Under the pieces are notes generated by a model. That model saw nothing but the letters and a program-made list of their open reading frames with translations. It was not told where the DNA came from and made no database searches. A program made the translations under genes and the position numbers. Source: an uncultured Taibaiella sp. (GTDB taxonomy: Bacteria > Bacteroidota > Bacteroidia > Chitinophagales > Chitinophagaceae). From it: DNA of 6,993 bases. The stretch lies in the NCBI GenBank assembly GCA_946886975.1, contig CAMPJV010000136.1, forward strand, positions 1-6,993, written 5' to 3'. Positions 1 through 5,967 of the stretch are shown in pieces (the first letter of the stretch is position 1; every line of letters begins with the position of its first letter).

Positions 1-308
1 CAGTAAGGAAGCCCCTCCCCGACCCTGCCCAAAGCGGTGAGAGATCCAGCGCGAGCAAACGGAATCCCTGTTCCGGAGCCCAGCATTGAACTTTCGATAC
101 GAAGCATTTTTTACGATGGGACCTTTCGGGGTCCCATTCTTGTTTAGGGATGAGCCTTAAAAGAAGTACCATCCACAAAGAGACTTTCTGGCCTATTCGT
201 TAGCTATCGGTGCATGGAGAATTACCTGGGTTTCAAAAAAGGACCGCTTCTTCTGGCGGGCAGCCGGTTAGTATTACATATGATTTACTACCATCCTGCA
301 CATTGTAG
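1..308. other. Intergenic stretch without a convincing gene
   Basis: I see no supported coding region here. The first 90 bases are C-rich and contain a short inverted repeat (CGGAA at 60-64, TTCCG at 71-75). The plus-strand frames carry stops early (4-6, 38-40, 87-89), and the fragments that remain open have no start codon and no recognisable protein. A minus-strand frame is open through about 1-150 but also resembles nothing I know. The segment could be the 3' flank of an upstream gene or part of a dispersed intergenic repeat. A 17-codon ATG frame at 150-203 is too short to call. A 7-bp inverted repeat, TTACTAC at 285-291 with GTAGTAA at 305-311, abuts the padR promoter region. Confidence 0.5.
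116..147 (+). terminator. Probable rho-independent terminator of an upstream plus-strand gene
   Basis: ATGGGACC at 116-123 pairs perfectly with GGTCCCAT at 130-137 around a 6-base TTTCGG loop. The T-rich stretch TCTTGTTTAG follows on the plus strand. The minus strand has no T-run after the same stem, so the direction is plus. The U-tract is interrupted, so the call is moderate. The gene it would end lies left of the window. Confidence 0.45.
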
Positions 309-354
309 TAACATTATTTTAGTACTTTGTGTTGCATAGTACCAAGTAATGTTA
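309..354. promoter_or_regulatory. Long imperfect dyad across the padR promoter, candidate operator
   Basis: The outer arms TAACATTA (309-316) and TAATGTTA (347-354) are perfect 8-bp reverse complements. The inner arms TAGTACT (320-326) and AGTACCA (338-344) match at 6 of 7 positions. Both arm pairs share nearly the same centre, near base 332, where the putative -33 TTG lies, and the right outer arm directly abuts the -7 box. A dimeric repressor bound here would block RNA polymerase. PadR-family proteins bind dyads with ACAT/ATGT half-sites and often control their own gene. The arms here do contain ACAT and ATGT, but in an arrangement that differs from the best-known sites. Assignment to this PadR protein is inference. 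Confidence 0.45.
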
Positions 355-362
355 TAGTTTTG
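332..362 (+). promoter_or_regulatory. Bacteroidota-type promoter of padR-pspC
   Basis: TAGTTTTG at 355-362 is an exact match to the Bacteroidota -7 consensus TAnnTTTG. A TTG at 332-334 lies 20 bases upstream, within the usual spacing to the -33 element. The predicted transcription start is near 369, which gives a leader of about 32 bases before the ATG at 401. No other equally good box is seen upstream of the gene. Confidence 0.65.
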
Positions 363-365
363 TGC

Positions 366-382
366 CTGAGTCAGTGATTCAG
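366..382. promoter_or_regulatory. 17-bp pseudo-palindrome over the predicted transcription start
   Basis: CTGAGTCA (366-373) and TGATTCAG (375-382) are reverse complements at 7 of 8 positions around a single central G. The site covers the predicted start of padR transcription, a classic repressor position. It could be a second PadR site or a site for another dimeric regulator. Its sequence is unrelated to the 309-354 dyad. Confidence 0.4.
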
Positions 383-400
383 CAGTAAAAACCAGTAAGA

Positions 401-763
401 ATGAAGATCGAAAACACACAGAGTCAGATGCGGAGGGGGATACTTGAGTTTTGTATCCTTTCCGTAATACGGAGGGGGGAGGCGTACCCCAGTGATATAG
501 TGGAGGAGATGAAATCGTCGAAGTTGCAGGTGCTGGAGGGAACACTATATCCGCTACTTACACGCCTTAAGAATTCGGGTATGCTGACCTATCGATGGGT
601 GGAAAGCAGCTCGGGGCCGCCCCGCAAATACTTCTCTCTGACGGAGCAGGGTACCTCCTTTTACAGAGAACTCGAAGACACCTGGAATGAGCTGGCCTAT
701 GCCGTGAACGCACTGAAGGATAAAAAGGAATCACTTCCCCCACTTAACGACACAAACAACTGA
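401..763 (+). CDS. PadR-family transcriptional regulator (short subfamily)
   Basis: This 120-residue protein is a winged-helix DNA-binding repressor. Residues about 10-85 form the PadR domain: an N-terminal helix (RRGILEFCILSVI), the recognition-helix region EGTLYPLLTRLKNSGML at 46-62, and the wing ending SGPPRKYFSLTEQG at 71-84. These are hallmark PadR motifs. One C-terminal helix (about 86-107) probably serves dimerisation, so the protein fits the short, LmrR-like subfamily. The ATG at 401 is the first in frame, 32 bases below the predicted transcription start. The stop is TGA followed at once by an in-frame TAA, and the PspC-domain gene begins on the next base, so the two are surely co-transcribed. 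PadR regulators paired with PspC-domain membrane proteins recur in Bacteroidota. The inducer is unknown. Autorepression through the nearby dyads is inferred. Confidence 0.9.
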   Translation: MKIENTQSQMRRGILEFCILSVIRRGEAYPSDIVEEMKSSKLQVLEGTLYPLLTRLKNSGMLTYRWVESSSGPPRKYFSLTEQGTSFYRELEDTWNELAYAVNALKDKKESLPPLNDTNN

Positions 764-766
764 TAA

Positions 767-2614
767 ATGGAAAAGATCATAAACATAAACTTCCAGGGCA
801 GGGTGATTCCCATAGAGGAAACTGCTTACAACCAGCTGAAGCAATATGTGGACAGTCTGCGAAGCTACTTCGCCAATGAAGAGAGCGCAGGAGAGATCAT
901 CAGCGATATAGAGAACCGCATAGCCGAGCTGCTGAACGAGCGGCTGAAGCACGGCGCGAGCTGCATAGTGGCAGAAGACCTGAACGCTGTGATCAATAGC
1001 ATAGGAAGGCTGGAGGACATAGAAGCCGCAGAGGGAGACGAGTACAAAACCCATGCGACAGGTGAATACCCCGGCGGTGGCAAGACTCCTATGAATGGCC
1101 GCTTCTACCGAAATGCCGATGACAAGGTAGTGGCGGGTATCTGCAGCAGCATCGCCCTGCGGGTGGGCGTAGATCCCATAATTGTGCGGATACTGTTCGT
1201 ATTGCTGGGAGGAGCGCTGTTCTGGATATACATACTGCTGTGGATCATTGTGCCGAGCCAGAGCATACGCTACAAGACCGTACGCCGGCTGTATCGCAAT
1301 CCGGATGATAAATACATTTCGGGAGTGTGCGGGGGACTGGCGGCTTACTTCCACGTGCAAAGCTGGATACCCAGGCTGATCTTTCTGCTGCCGCTTGCCA
1401 TTGGGCTCACGTCCAAGGGACTCCACTTCTTCTGGTGGGACTGGCCGGGAGTATGGGGGCCAGGGATCTTTGCGGGCTCCTTTGGAGGAACACTATTCAT
1501 CCTTTACATAGTTCTCTGGATCGCCCTACCCTACGCCAGCTCACCTACGGATAAGATGGAGCTGCGCGGTGAAAAGATAGACATCAACAGCATTAAGGCG
1601 GCAACCCAGGCAAGAGTAAGTTCCGGTACCGAAACGCCGGGTTCCAACACGGGGGGACTGGGCAGAGTGATAGCGATCCTGTTCAAGGCATTCTTCCTGT
1701 TCCTAGCCGGTATAGTGGCTATCAGCCTGTTCGGCGCACTTACGGGGCTGATGTTTGCGGGTACAGTGGTCATGCCGTTCACCGAATTCCTGTTCGACGG
1801 ATGGCAGCAATTTACCCTGGCGTGGGCAGGGCTTGCGCTAACGCTTGGCATACCTATGCTGGCATTTATTATATGGATAGTGAGGCGACTTATGGGCGTG
1901 CGCTCGAGGCGACACTACCTGGCTTATGTGTTCGCAGGACTATGGCTGGCAGGTGTGGCAGGTACGCTGATAGTAGCGGGAACCATGGCGAGGAACTTCA
2001 GCACGAGAGCGGTGGTGGACGATACATTCCCGATACAACAACCCACTGCGGGAACGCTGCACGTGGATGTGAGCAACAGCATTGGCGTGACGAACAACCG
2101 ACGCTATGCATGGTTTGACGACTGGGATGATGATGACAACCCGTTCCGCTACATTAATGAGGACTCATTATGGCTGAATACGGTGAAGGTGAGTGTGGAG
2201 CGCAGCCCTGACTCATTGTTCCACATCTATGAAACGACGGCGAGCCGCGGCAGAAACTCACAGCAGGCAAGAGCGCTGGCCAGCCATGTTGGCTTTAACA
2301 TCCAGCAATGGGATAGCCTGATTACCCTGCCTAGAGGATTTGCTATAAGCAAGAATGACAAGTTCCGTAACCAGCAGGTGCTGGTGACAATAGAAGTTCC
2401 GGTGGGCAAGAAGCTGAAGCTGGACAGGGACATCAATGACTATGAGTGGTTTGATATACAGGTGGGTCGTAAGAGATATAATGTGCGGCATGGGCACAAC
2501 CGGCGCTACTATGGCAACAGGGACTATATTATGACTACTGACGGACTGGAGCCGGACAGGGATAGCGCTGCGGATGTCCGAACGCAAGATACAGTGAGGG
2601 GAATTGAAATCTGA
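767..2614 (+). CDS. Double PspC-domain membrane protein
   Basis: This 615-residue inner-membrane protein has no signal peptide. Residues 1-90 are a soluble charged region (IININFQGRV, then helices with AGEIISDIENRIAELL) often seen at the start of Bacteroidota PspC proteins. Two PspC domains follow. The first, about 111-164, begins GRFYRNADDKVVAGICSSIA and ends in a hydrophobic stretch to IIVP. The second, about 174-256, begins RLYRNPDDKYISGVCGGLAA and ends VLWIALP, with an aromatic-rich insert at 219-232 (HFFWWDWPGVW). Further membrane segments lie near 300-335, 348-373 and 384-405. Residues about 406-615 form a soluble tail with an Asp-rich patch (FDDWDDDDNPF, 450-460), perhaps LiaF- or adhesin-like; that part is not firmly recognised. 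PspC proteins belong to envelope-stress (phage-shock) responses, and the exact role here is inferred. It starts 3 bases after the padR TGA, in the same frame, behind a second stop. There is no clear Shine-Dalgarno sequence, as is usual in this phylum. Confidence 0.88.
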   Translation: MEKIININFQGRVIPIEETAYNQLKQYVDSLRSYFANEESAGEIISDIENRIAELLNERLKHGASCIVAEDLNAVINSIGRLEDIEAAEGDEYKTHATGEYPGGGKTPMNGRFYRNADDKVVAGICSSIALRVGVDPIIVRILFVLLGGALFWIYILLWIIVPSQSIRYKTVRRLYRNPDDKYISGVCGGLAAYFHVQSWIPRLIFLLPLAIGLTSKGLHFFWWDWPGVWGPGIFAGSFGGTLFILYIVLWIALPYASSPTDKMELRGEKIDINSIKAATQARVSSGTETPGSNTGGLGRVIAILFKAFFLFLAGIVAISLFGALTGLMFAGTVVMPFTEFLFDGWQQFTLAWAGLALTLGIPMLAFIIWIVRRLMGVRSRRHYLAYVFAGLWLAGVAGTLIVAGTMARNFSTRAVVDDTFPIQQPTAGTLHVDVSNSIGVTNNRRYAWFDDWDDDDNPFRYINEDSLWLNTVKVSVERSPDSLFHIYETTASRGRNSQQARALASHVGFNIQQWDSLITLPRGFAISKNDKFRNQQVLVTIEVPVGKKLKLDRDINDYEWFDIQVGRKRYNVRHGHNRRYYGNRDYIMTTDGLEPDRDSAADVRTQDTVRGIEI

Positions 2615-2653
2615 TGGTGATTCATTCGGAGCAGGACAAAGAATATCCTAAAG

Positions 2654-2687
2654 AAGCAGAACGCCAGCGGTCGCTGGCGTTCTGCTT
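2654..2687. terminator. Hairpin between convergent genes, likely bidirectional terminator
   Basis: A perfect 15-bp stem (2654-2668 with 2673-2687) encloses the 4-base loop GGTC. It lies 39 bases after the pspC stop and 21 bases beyond the stop of the convergent lipoprotein gene, so it can end transcripts from both sides. Neither flank has a full T-run: ATAATCTGG follows on plus, and TAGGATATTCTTT follows on minus. It may therefore act partly as an mRNA 3'-end stabiliser. Confidence 0.7.
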
Positions 2688-2708
2688 ATAATCTGGTCTG
2701 TTGTCAAA

Positions 2709-3152
2709 CTAATTATTGTTATCGTCGTCTACGACGTCTTTAATCTCACTACCTGCCTTCTTCACCCCTTCCTTGGTGTGATCCCAGGCGCTTTCAAGAG
2801 CACGTCCTGTTCTGTCGAAGATATTTCCGGAGTGGTCTACTACTTGCCCATCTTCAAGCTCTATTTCCTTTCCATCGCGAGTGGCCCTGCCATCCCTGTA
2901 GACTACTACCCCATTGTCCATTTTCACATCTTCATCAGCATCATTCCAGGCTCCGCCTCTCCATACCTGCACCCGATTTTCCCGGTAAGTGACATCGCCC
3001 TCTGAGGGAGCATAATCTGAAACAGTGTTGTCTTCCGGCGAAGTGGTTACCGTAGTGCTGGTAGTGTCCGAGTCGGTCATCGAATCGCCGGCCTGTTCAT
3101 TACAAGCACCGAGTAGCCCTGCGACGAGTGTAATAAGCATAATCCTTTTCAT
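2709..3152 (-). CDS. Small lipoprotein with DUF6799-like segment
   Basis: The product has 147 residues. A short signal sequence (MKRIMLITLVAGLLGAC) ends in a lipobox LLGAC with the lipidated cysteine at 17, so the mature protein is anchored in the envelope. Residues 18-55 form a Thr/Ser/Asp-rich linker. Residues about 56-117 carry repeated short D/N-G units (MDNGVVVYRDGR, KEIELEDGQVVDHSGNIF) that resemble the DUF6799 family of Bacteroidota. The tail at 117-147 is a charged amphipathic helix (WDHTKEGVKKAGSEIKDVVDD) with a poly-Asp/Asn end, similar to tails of stress-related lipoproteins. No enzymatic residues are seen and the function is unknown. It is transcribed alone, convergent to pspC and divergent from the small basic gene. 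No convincing promoter box was found upstream. The ATG choice is set by the signal peptide. Confidence 0.85.
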   Translation of the reverse strand: MKRIMLITLVAGLLGACNEQAGDSMTDSDTTSTTVTTSPEDNTVSDYAPSEGDVTYRENRVQVWRGGAWNDADEDVKMDNGVVVYRDGRATRDGKEIELEDGQVVDHSGNIFDRTGRALESAWDHTKEGVKKAGSEIKDVVDDDNNN

Positions 3153-3274
3153 AAGCAGTTGTTTTGGTTAATTATATGAGAAAAATCTGTGAGGCTTTCG
3201 CCCCATCAGCTTCCATGCGGGAGTAGGAGCAACAAATTTGTGCCAAAGGGGCGGCAGAGAAGCAGGGAAATGGG

Positions 3275-3305
3275 TTGTTGGCAAAGTTTTAGTGTTATAT
3301 GATTG
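3275..3305 (+). promoter_or_regulatory. Candidate promoter of the small basic-protein gene
   Basis: TATGATTG at 3298-3305 matches TAnnTTTG except for one base. TTG occurs at 3275-3277 (20-base spacing) and again at 3278-3280 (17-base spacing). Transcription would start near 3312, leaving a leader of about 45 bases before the ATG at 3358. This also argues against a longer reading frame starting at 3238, whose first part would lie upstream of the transcript. Confidence 0.4.
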
Positions 3306-3357
3306 TTCCCATTTTCCGACTTTAGGAATAATTCTAATTATTAAAACACACAGAAAC

Positions 3358-3606
3358 ATGGCTAACAGAAAAGATCCGGATCGACAGAAAGAAAGCTCAA
3401 CAGCAGTGAGACACGGACTGGAATTAAAACTTCAGGAAACACTATCGGAGTGGAAAGAGCGCCTGGGTGAGAAGAAATTTAATAAGCGCATTAAAAAAGC
3501 TGTAAAGGCGTTCGTAAGAGATCTGCCGCTAACAGCCACCAAAAAGGTGAAGCCCGTCCGGAAAACCTTCTCCGAAACCAGCAGAGCCCTCGCAGCCGGA
3601 CAATAG
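3358..3606 (+). CDS. Small basic hypothetical protein
   Basis: This 82-residue protein is not one I can name. It is strongly basic: 22 Lys/Arg against 10 Asp/Glu. A predicted helical core at about 20-55 (LKLQETLSEWKERLGEKK followed by FNKRIKKAVKAFV) is followed by a Lys/Pro-rich tail (TATKKVKPVRKTF) and the ending SRALAAGQ. There is no signal peptide or membrane segment. The charge suggests nucleic-acid or ribosome association, but no domain proves this. I chose the ATG at 3358 over an in-frame ATG at 3238 because the 40 extra residues look non-coding and overlap a promoter-like box. It is flanked by its own promoter candidate and a gene-free stretch, so it is probably monocistronic. After its TAG stop the same frame stays open for another 44 codons, to 3741. 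Confidence 0.65.
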   Translation: MANRKDPDRQKESSTAVRHGLELKLQETLSEWKERLGEKKFNKRIKKAVKAFVRDLPLTATKKVKPVRKTFSETSRALAAGQ

Positions 3607-3717
3607 AATACAGCAACTAACGGGCGCAAGGAGCCATTCCTCTGCCCTGGACCAGCCATGAGAGAGGCGGGGGAAATAGCAGGCAACACCGTTGAACCTT
3701 CAGTGGAGATCCGTAGG

Positions 3718-3783
3718 AAAGCCTTGGTAAAGCCTAGGTAAAGCCTGGGATACTCCTGGGATAAGTCTACGATAAGTCTACAC
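3718..3783. repeat. Six degenerate 11-bp tandem repeats
   Basis: Six consecutive 11-base units can be aligned without gaps: AAAGCCTTGGT, AAAGCCTAGGT, AAAGCCTGGGA, TACTCCTGGGA, TAAGTCTACGA and TAAGTCTACAC. Neighbouring units are more alike than distant ones, and the sequence drifts from an AAAGCCTnGGT type to a TAAGTCTACGA type. That pattern fits stepwise duplication with divergence. The period is close to one DNA helical turn and is not a multiple of three, so it is unlikely to be coding. Confidence 0.85.
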
Positions 3784-3888
3784 AGCAGCTGCAAAAAGCC
3801 GTCATATAGTGCATTTTATGAAGCATTAGCAGGGGTGAATTATGCGTCAGGACAGCATCGTTGTGCGCAGTTGACACGGTGCCGGGCA

Positions 3889-3900
3889 GCACAGCTGTGC
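3889..3900. repeat. Perfect 12-bp palindrome GCACAGCTGTGC
   Basis: GCACAGCTGTGC is its own reverse complement and stops pairing cleanly at both ends. It lies about 90 bases upstream of the cvfB-like gene's -7 box, so it could be a distal regulator site or part of a hairpin in a GC-rich patch. No specific binding protein is evident. Confidence 0.5.
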
Positions 3901-3989
3901 CGCAAACTTTCCCAGAGTCAAGACTGAATAGATAATAAGCCAGGTAGAACTGCCATTCTTTTGCTGCGGTAGTTGAACATGAATCCTGC

Positions 3990-3998
3990 TAACTTTGC
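3990..3998 (+). promoter_or_regulatory. -7 promoter box of the cvfB-selU-selD operon
   Basis: TAACTTTGC is an exact match to the Bacteroidota -7 consensus TAnnTTTG with the common trailing C. The -33 element is unclear: a TTG at 3973-3975 gives a short 14-base spacing and TTTG at 3960-3963 a long 26-base one. Transcription should begin near 4004, only about 10 bases before the ATG at 4014, so the leader is very short. Confidence 0.6.
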
Positions 3999-4013
3999 GG
4001 CTCAACAACCAAC

Positions 4014-4853
4014 ATGATAGAAGCGGGACATTACTATAAGCTGAGGGTGGTGAAACAAGTGGACTTTGGGCTATACCTGGATGCAGAGGGAGAGGAAGTG
4101 CTGTTACCGAAGCGCTTTGTGCCAAGCGGAGCTAAGGAAGGAGACGAACTGGAAGTCTTCGTGTATCATGACAACGAGCAACGACTGATAGCAACTACGC
4201 AGCGGCCGGTGGCGACAGTAGGCGAAATAGCACTGATGAAGGCCGTGAGTGTGACACAACCGGGTGCCTTCCTGGAATGGGGCATCATGAAGGATGTGTT
4301 TCTGCCATTGTCGCAGCAGGCATCAAGAATACATGAAGGGAAATCATACCTCGTGCGCCTCTACATAGACCAACAGACAGGGAGGGTAACAGCAAGTGAA
4401 AAGCTGGACCGATACCTGAGCAATGACGAACTGAGCGTGCAGGAGGGAGATGAAGTGGACCTGGTGGTGTGGCAGCAGACAGACATAGGGTATAAAGTAA
4501 TCATCAATAGCAAGCACACCGGCGTGCTGCACTTCGGTGATGTATTCCGTGACCTGGAGTATGGTGAAAGGCTGAAGGGCTACGTAAAGACCGTGAGAGA
4601 GGAGAACAAGATTGACATAGGCATTGGAGAGAAAGGGTATAAGCGAGTGCTGAGCGAGACTGATAAGATATTGCAGTTGCTGGCGGAGAACGATGGGTAC
4701 CTGCCCTATAGTGATAAATCATCGCCGGAAGATATCTACTCGATGTTCGGCATCAGCAAGAAGACCTTTAAAATGGCGGTTGGGGCACTATATAAAGAAA
4801 GGAAGATAGAACTTACCAAAACGGGAATGAAACTATCCGACAGCGGTGAATAA
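4014..4853 (+). CDS. CvfB-like S1 / winged-helix RNA-binding protein
   Basis: This 279-residue cytoplasmic protein matches the CvfB/YitL family in length and layout. Three S1-type beta-barrel modules are seen. The first is about 4-62 (YKLRVVKQVDFGLYLDAEG, then VLLPKRFVP). The second is about 69-130 (AVSVTQPGAFLEWGIMKDVFLP). The third is about 143-206 (DIGYKVIINSKHTGVLHFGDVF, then VREENKIDIGIG). A winged helix follows at about 213-276 (DKILQLLAENDGYLP, then FGISKKTFKMAVGALYKERKI). Family members bind RNA; in Staphylococcus aureus, CvfB affects virulence gene expression. The in vivo target here is unknown. It is first in the operon: selU starts 25 bases after its stop. A specific selenium or tRNA role is suggested only by position. 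The ATG at 4014 gives the full first S1 strand and fits the promoter box. Confidence 0.88.
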   Translation: MIEAGHYYKLRVVKQVDFGLYLDAEGEEVLLPKRFVPSGAKEGDELEVFVYHDNEQRLIATTQRPVATVGEIALMKAVSVTQPGAFLEWGIMKDVFLPLSQQASRIHEGKSYLVRLYIDQQTGRVTASEKLDRYLSNDELSVQEGDEVDLVVWQQTDIGYKVIINSKHTGVLHFGDVFRDLEYGERLKGYVKTVREENKIDIGIGEKGYKRVLSETDKILQLLAENDGYLPYSDKSSPEDIYSMFGISKKTFKMAVGALYKERKIELTKTGMKLSDSGE

Positions 4854-4878
4854 GATTTACTAGCCCGACAGTTCACAT

Positions 4879-5967
4879 ATGCCATTAAGCAGAATAAATA
4901 CGGAAGAATTCCTGGAGCTGGCTTCGGAGCACCCTGTGTTGGATGTGCGGAGTCCGGGAGAGTATGCCCATGCCCATATACCAGGAGCGATTTCGATGCC
5001 TCTGTTCTCTGATGAAGAGCGAAAGCTGATAGGCACGAACTATAAACAGGTGAGCCGTGAAGAAGCCATCAAAATAGGGCTGGACTACTTCGGACCCAAG
5101 ATGAGACAGATGGTGGAATTTGCAGAAAGTCTGTCGAGACCGGGGAAGCAGCAGGGTGAAAAGGACAAGACCCTCCTGATACATTGCTGGCGGGGAGGCA
5201 TGAGGAGCGGGGCTGTGGCGTGGCTTATGGACCTATATGGCTTTAAAGTCCATCTGCTGGACGGAGGGTACAAGGCGTACCGGAAGTGGGTGCTTTATCA
5301 GTTCCTGAAGGACTACAACTTCAGGATAATAGGCGGGTACACCGGATCGGGCAAAACGATTGTGCTGGAAGAGCTGGCAAAGAGAGGACATGCAGTGATA
5401 GACCTTGAAGGAATAGCCAACCACAAAGGTTCGGCATTTGGGGGACTGGGTAAATCGGAACAACCCGGCACCGAGATGTTTGAGAACATGCTTGCCCAGG
5501 ACCTTTACACCTTGACGAAGGAGAGCACTGACGCACCGATATGGGTAGAGGACGAGAGTCAGAGAATCGGCGATCTGAACATGCCGTGGGAGCTTTGGAA
5601 CAGATTCCGGGAGAAGCCCCTATTCTTTCTGAACGTCCCGTTTGAGAAAAGGCTGGACTATATAGTGAAGGAATACGGCGGCCACACAAGAGAAAGCCTG
5701 CTAAACGCTACGGTAAGGATACAGAAGCGGCTTGGCGGACTGGAAACCAAAACCGCAGTGAACTGCCTGCTCGAGAACGATATAAAGGGATGCTTTGACA
5801 TCTTACTTAAGTATTACGACAAACATTACGGAAAGGCGCTGCACAACAGGCCACAGCTGAAAGACGTGATAAGAGAGATTGACGCCCAGGATGTGAATGC
5901 AAAAGAAAATGCCTTAAAACTACTAACCACCATTCATGAACCAGGAACAGCCGCTGCAGCAAGATAG
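4879..5967 (+). CDS. selU: tRNA 2-selenouridine synthase (SelU/MnmH)
   Basis: The 362-residue enzyme replaces sulfur with selenium in 2-thiouridine at the wobble position of tRNAs such as those for Lys, Glu and Gln, through a geranylated intermediate and with selenophosphate as donor. The N-terminal rhodanese domain (about 5-135) starts EFLELASEHPVLDVRSPGEY and carries the catalytic-loop cysteine C103 in HCWRGGMRSG, the signature of this family. The C-terminal P-loop domain has Walker A GGYTGSGKT at 152-160, NHKGSAFGG at 181-189 and WVEDESQRIG at 222-231, all characteristic of SelU. All key residues are present and the length is normal. It follows the cvfB-like gene by 25 bases and overlaps selD by 32 bases, which suggests translational coupling. 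The alternative symbol is mnmH (ybbB). Confidence 0.96.
   Translation: MPLSRINTEEFLELASEHPVLDVRSPGEYAHAHIPGAISMPLFSDEERKLIGTNYKQVSREEAIKIGLDYFGPKMRQMVEFAESLSRPGKQQGEKDKTLLIHCWRGGMRSGAVAWLMDLYGFKVHLLDGGYKAYRKWVLYQFLKDYNFRIIGGYTGSGKTIVLEELAKRGHAVIDLEGIANHKGSAFGGLGKSEQPGTEMFENMLAQDLYTLTKESTDAPIWVEDESQRIGDLNMPWELWNRFREKPLFFLNVPFEKRLDYIVKEYGGHTRESLLNATVRIQKRLGGLETKTAVNCLLENDIKGCFDILLKYYDKHYGKALHNRPQLKDVIREIDAQDVNAKENALKLLTTIHEPGTAAAAR

Larger units (their letters stand above)
3607..3989. other. Intergenic stretch with tandem repeats, no confident gene
   Basis: No supported gene is seen between the small basic gene and the cvfB-like gene. The longer minus-strand frames here (about 3432-3794 and 3847-4125) overlap real genes on the other strand and have unconvincing protein composition. 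The stretch holds the 11-bp repeat array (3718-3783) and a perfect 12-bp palindrome at 3889-3900. A 27-codon ATG frame (3658-3741) runs into the repeats and is probably chance. I found no clear terminator for the small gene. Confidence 0.6.

Noticed and set aside
150..203. 17-codon ATG frame (MSLKRSTIHKETFWPIR)
   Set aside because: HKET loosely recalls a Cas9-like motif, but the frame is too short, with no neighbouring cas genes or CRISPR repeats, so chance is the better explanation.
731..1426. Long minus-strand open frame opposite padR-pspC
   Set aside because: It is a shadow of the pspC coding frame. Its protein shows no domain, while the plus strand encodes clear PspC motifs.
3199..3253. 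CGCCCC / GGGGCG inverted repeat upstream of the lipoprotein gene
   Set aside because: Only 6 bp of stem around a loop of more than 40 bases, so not a convincing hairpin. A 10-bp palindrome ACAAATTTGT (3232-3241) lies within it but has no other support as an operator.
3238..3357. Upstream in-frame extension of the small basic gene
   Set aside because: The added residues look non-coding and would start upstream of a plausible promoter box at 3275-3305.
3639..3667. CCTCT / AGAGG hairpin after the small basic gene as a terminator
   Set aside because: Five-base stem with a large loop and no T-run.
3432..3794. Minus-strand 120-codon frame through the repeat array
   Set aside because: It lies mostly opposite the small basic gene, and the 11-base period breaks any repeated protein pattern. 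No recognisable domain.
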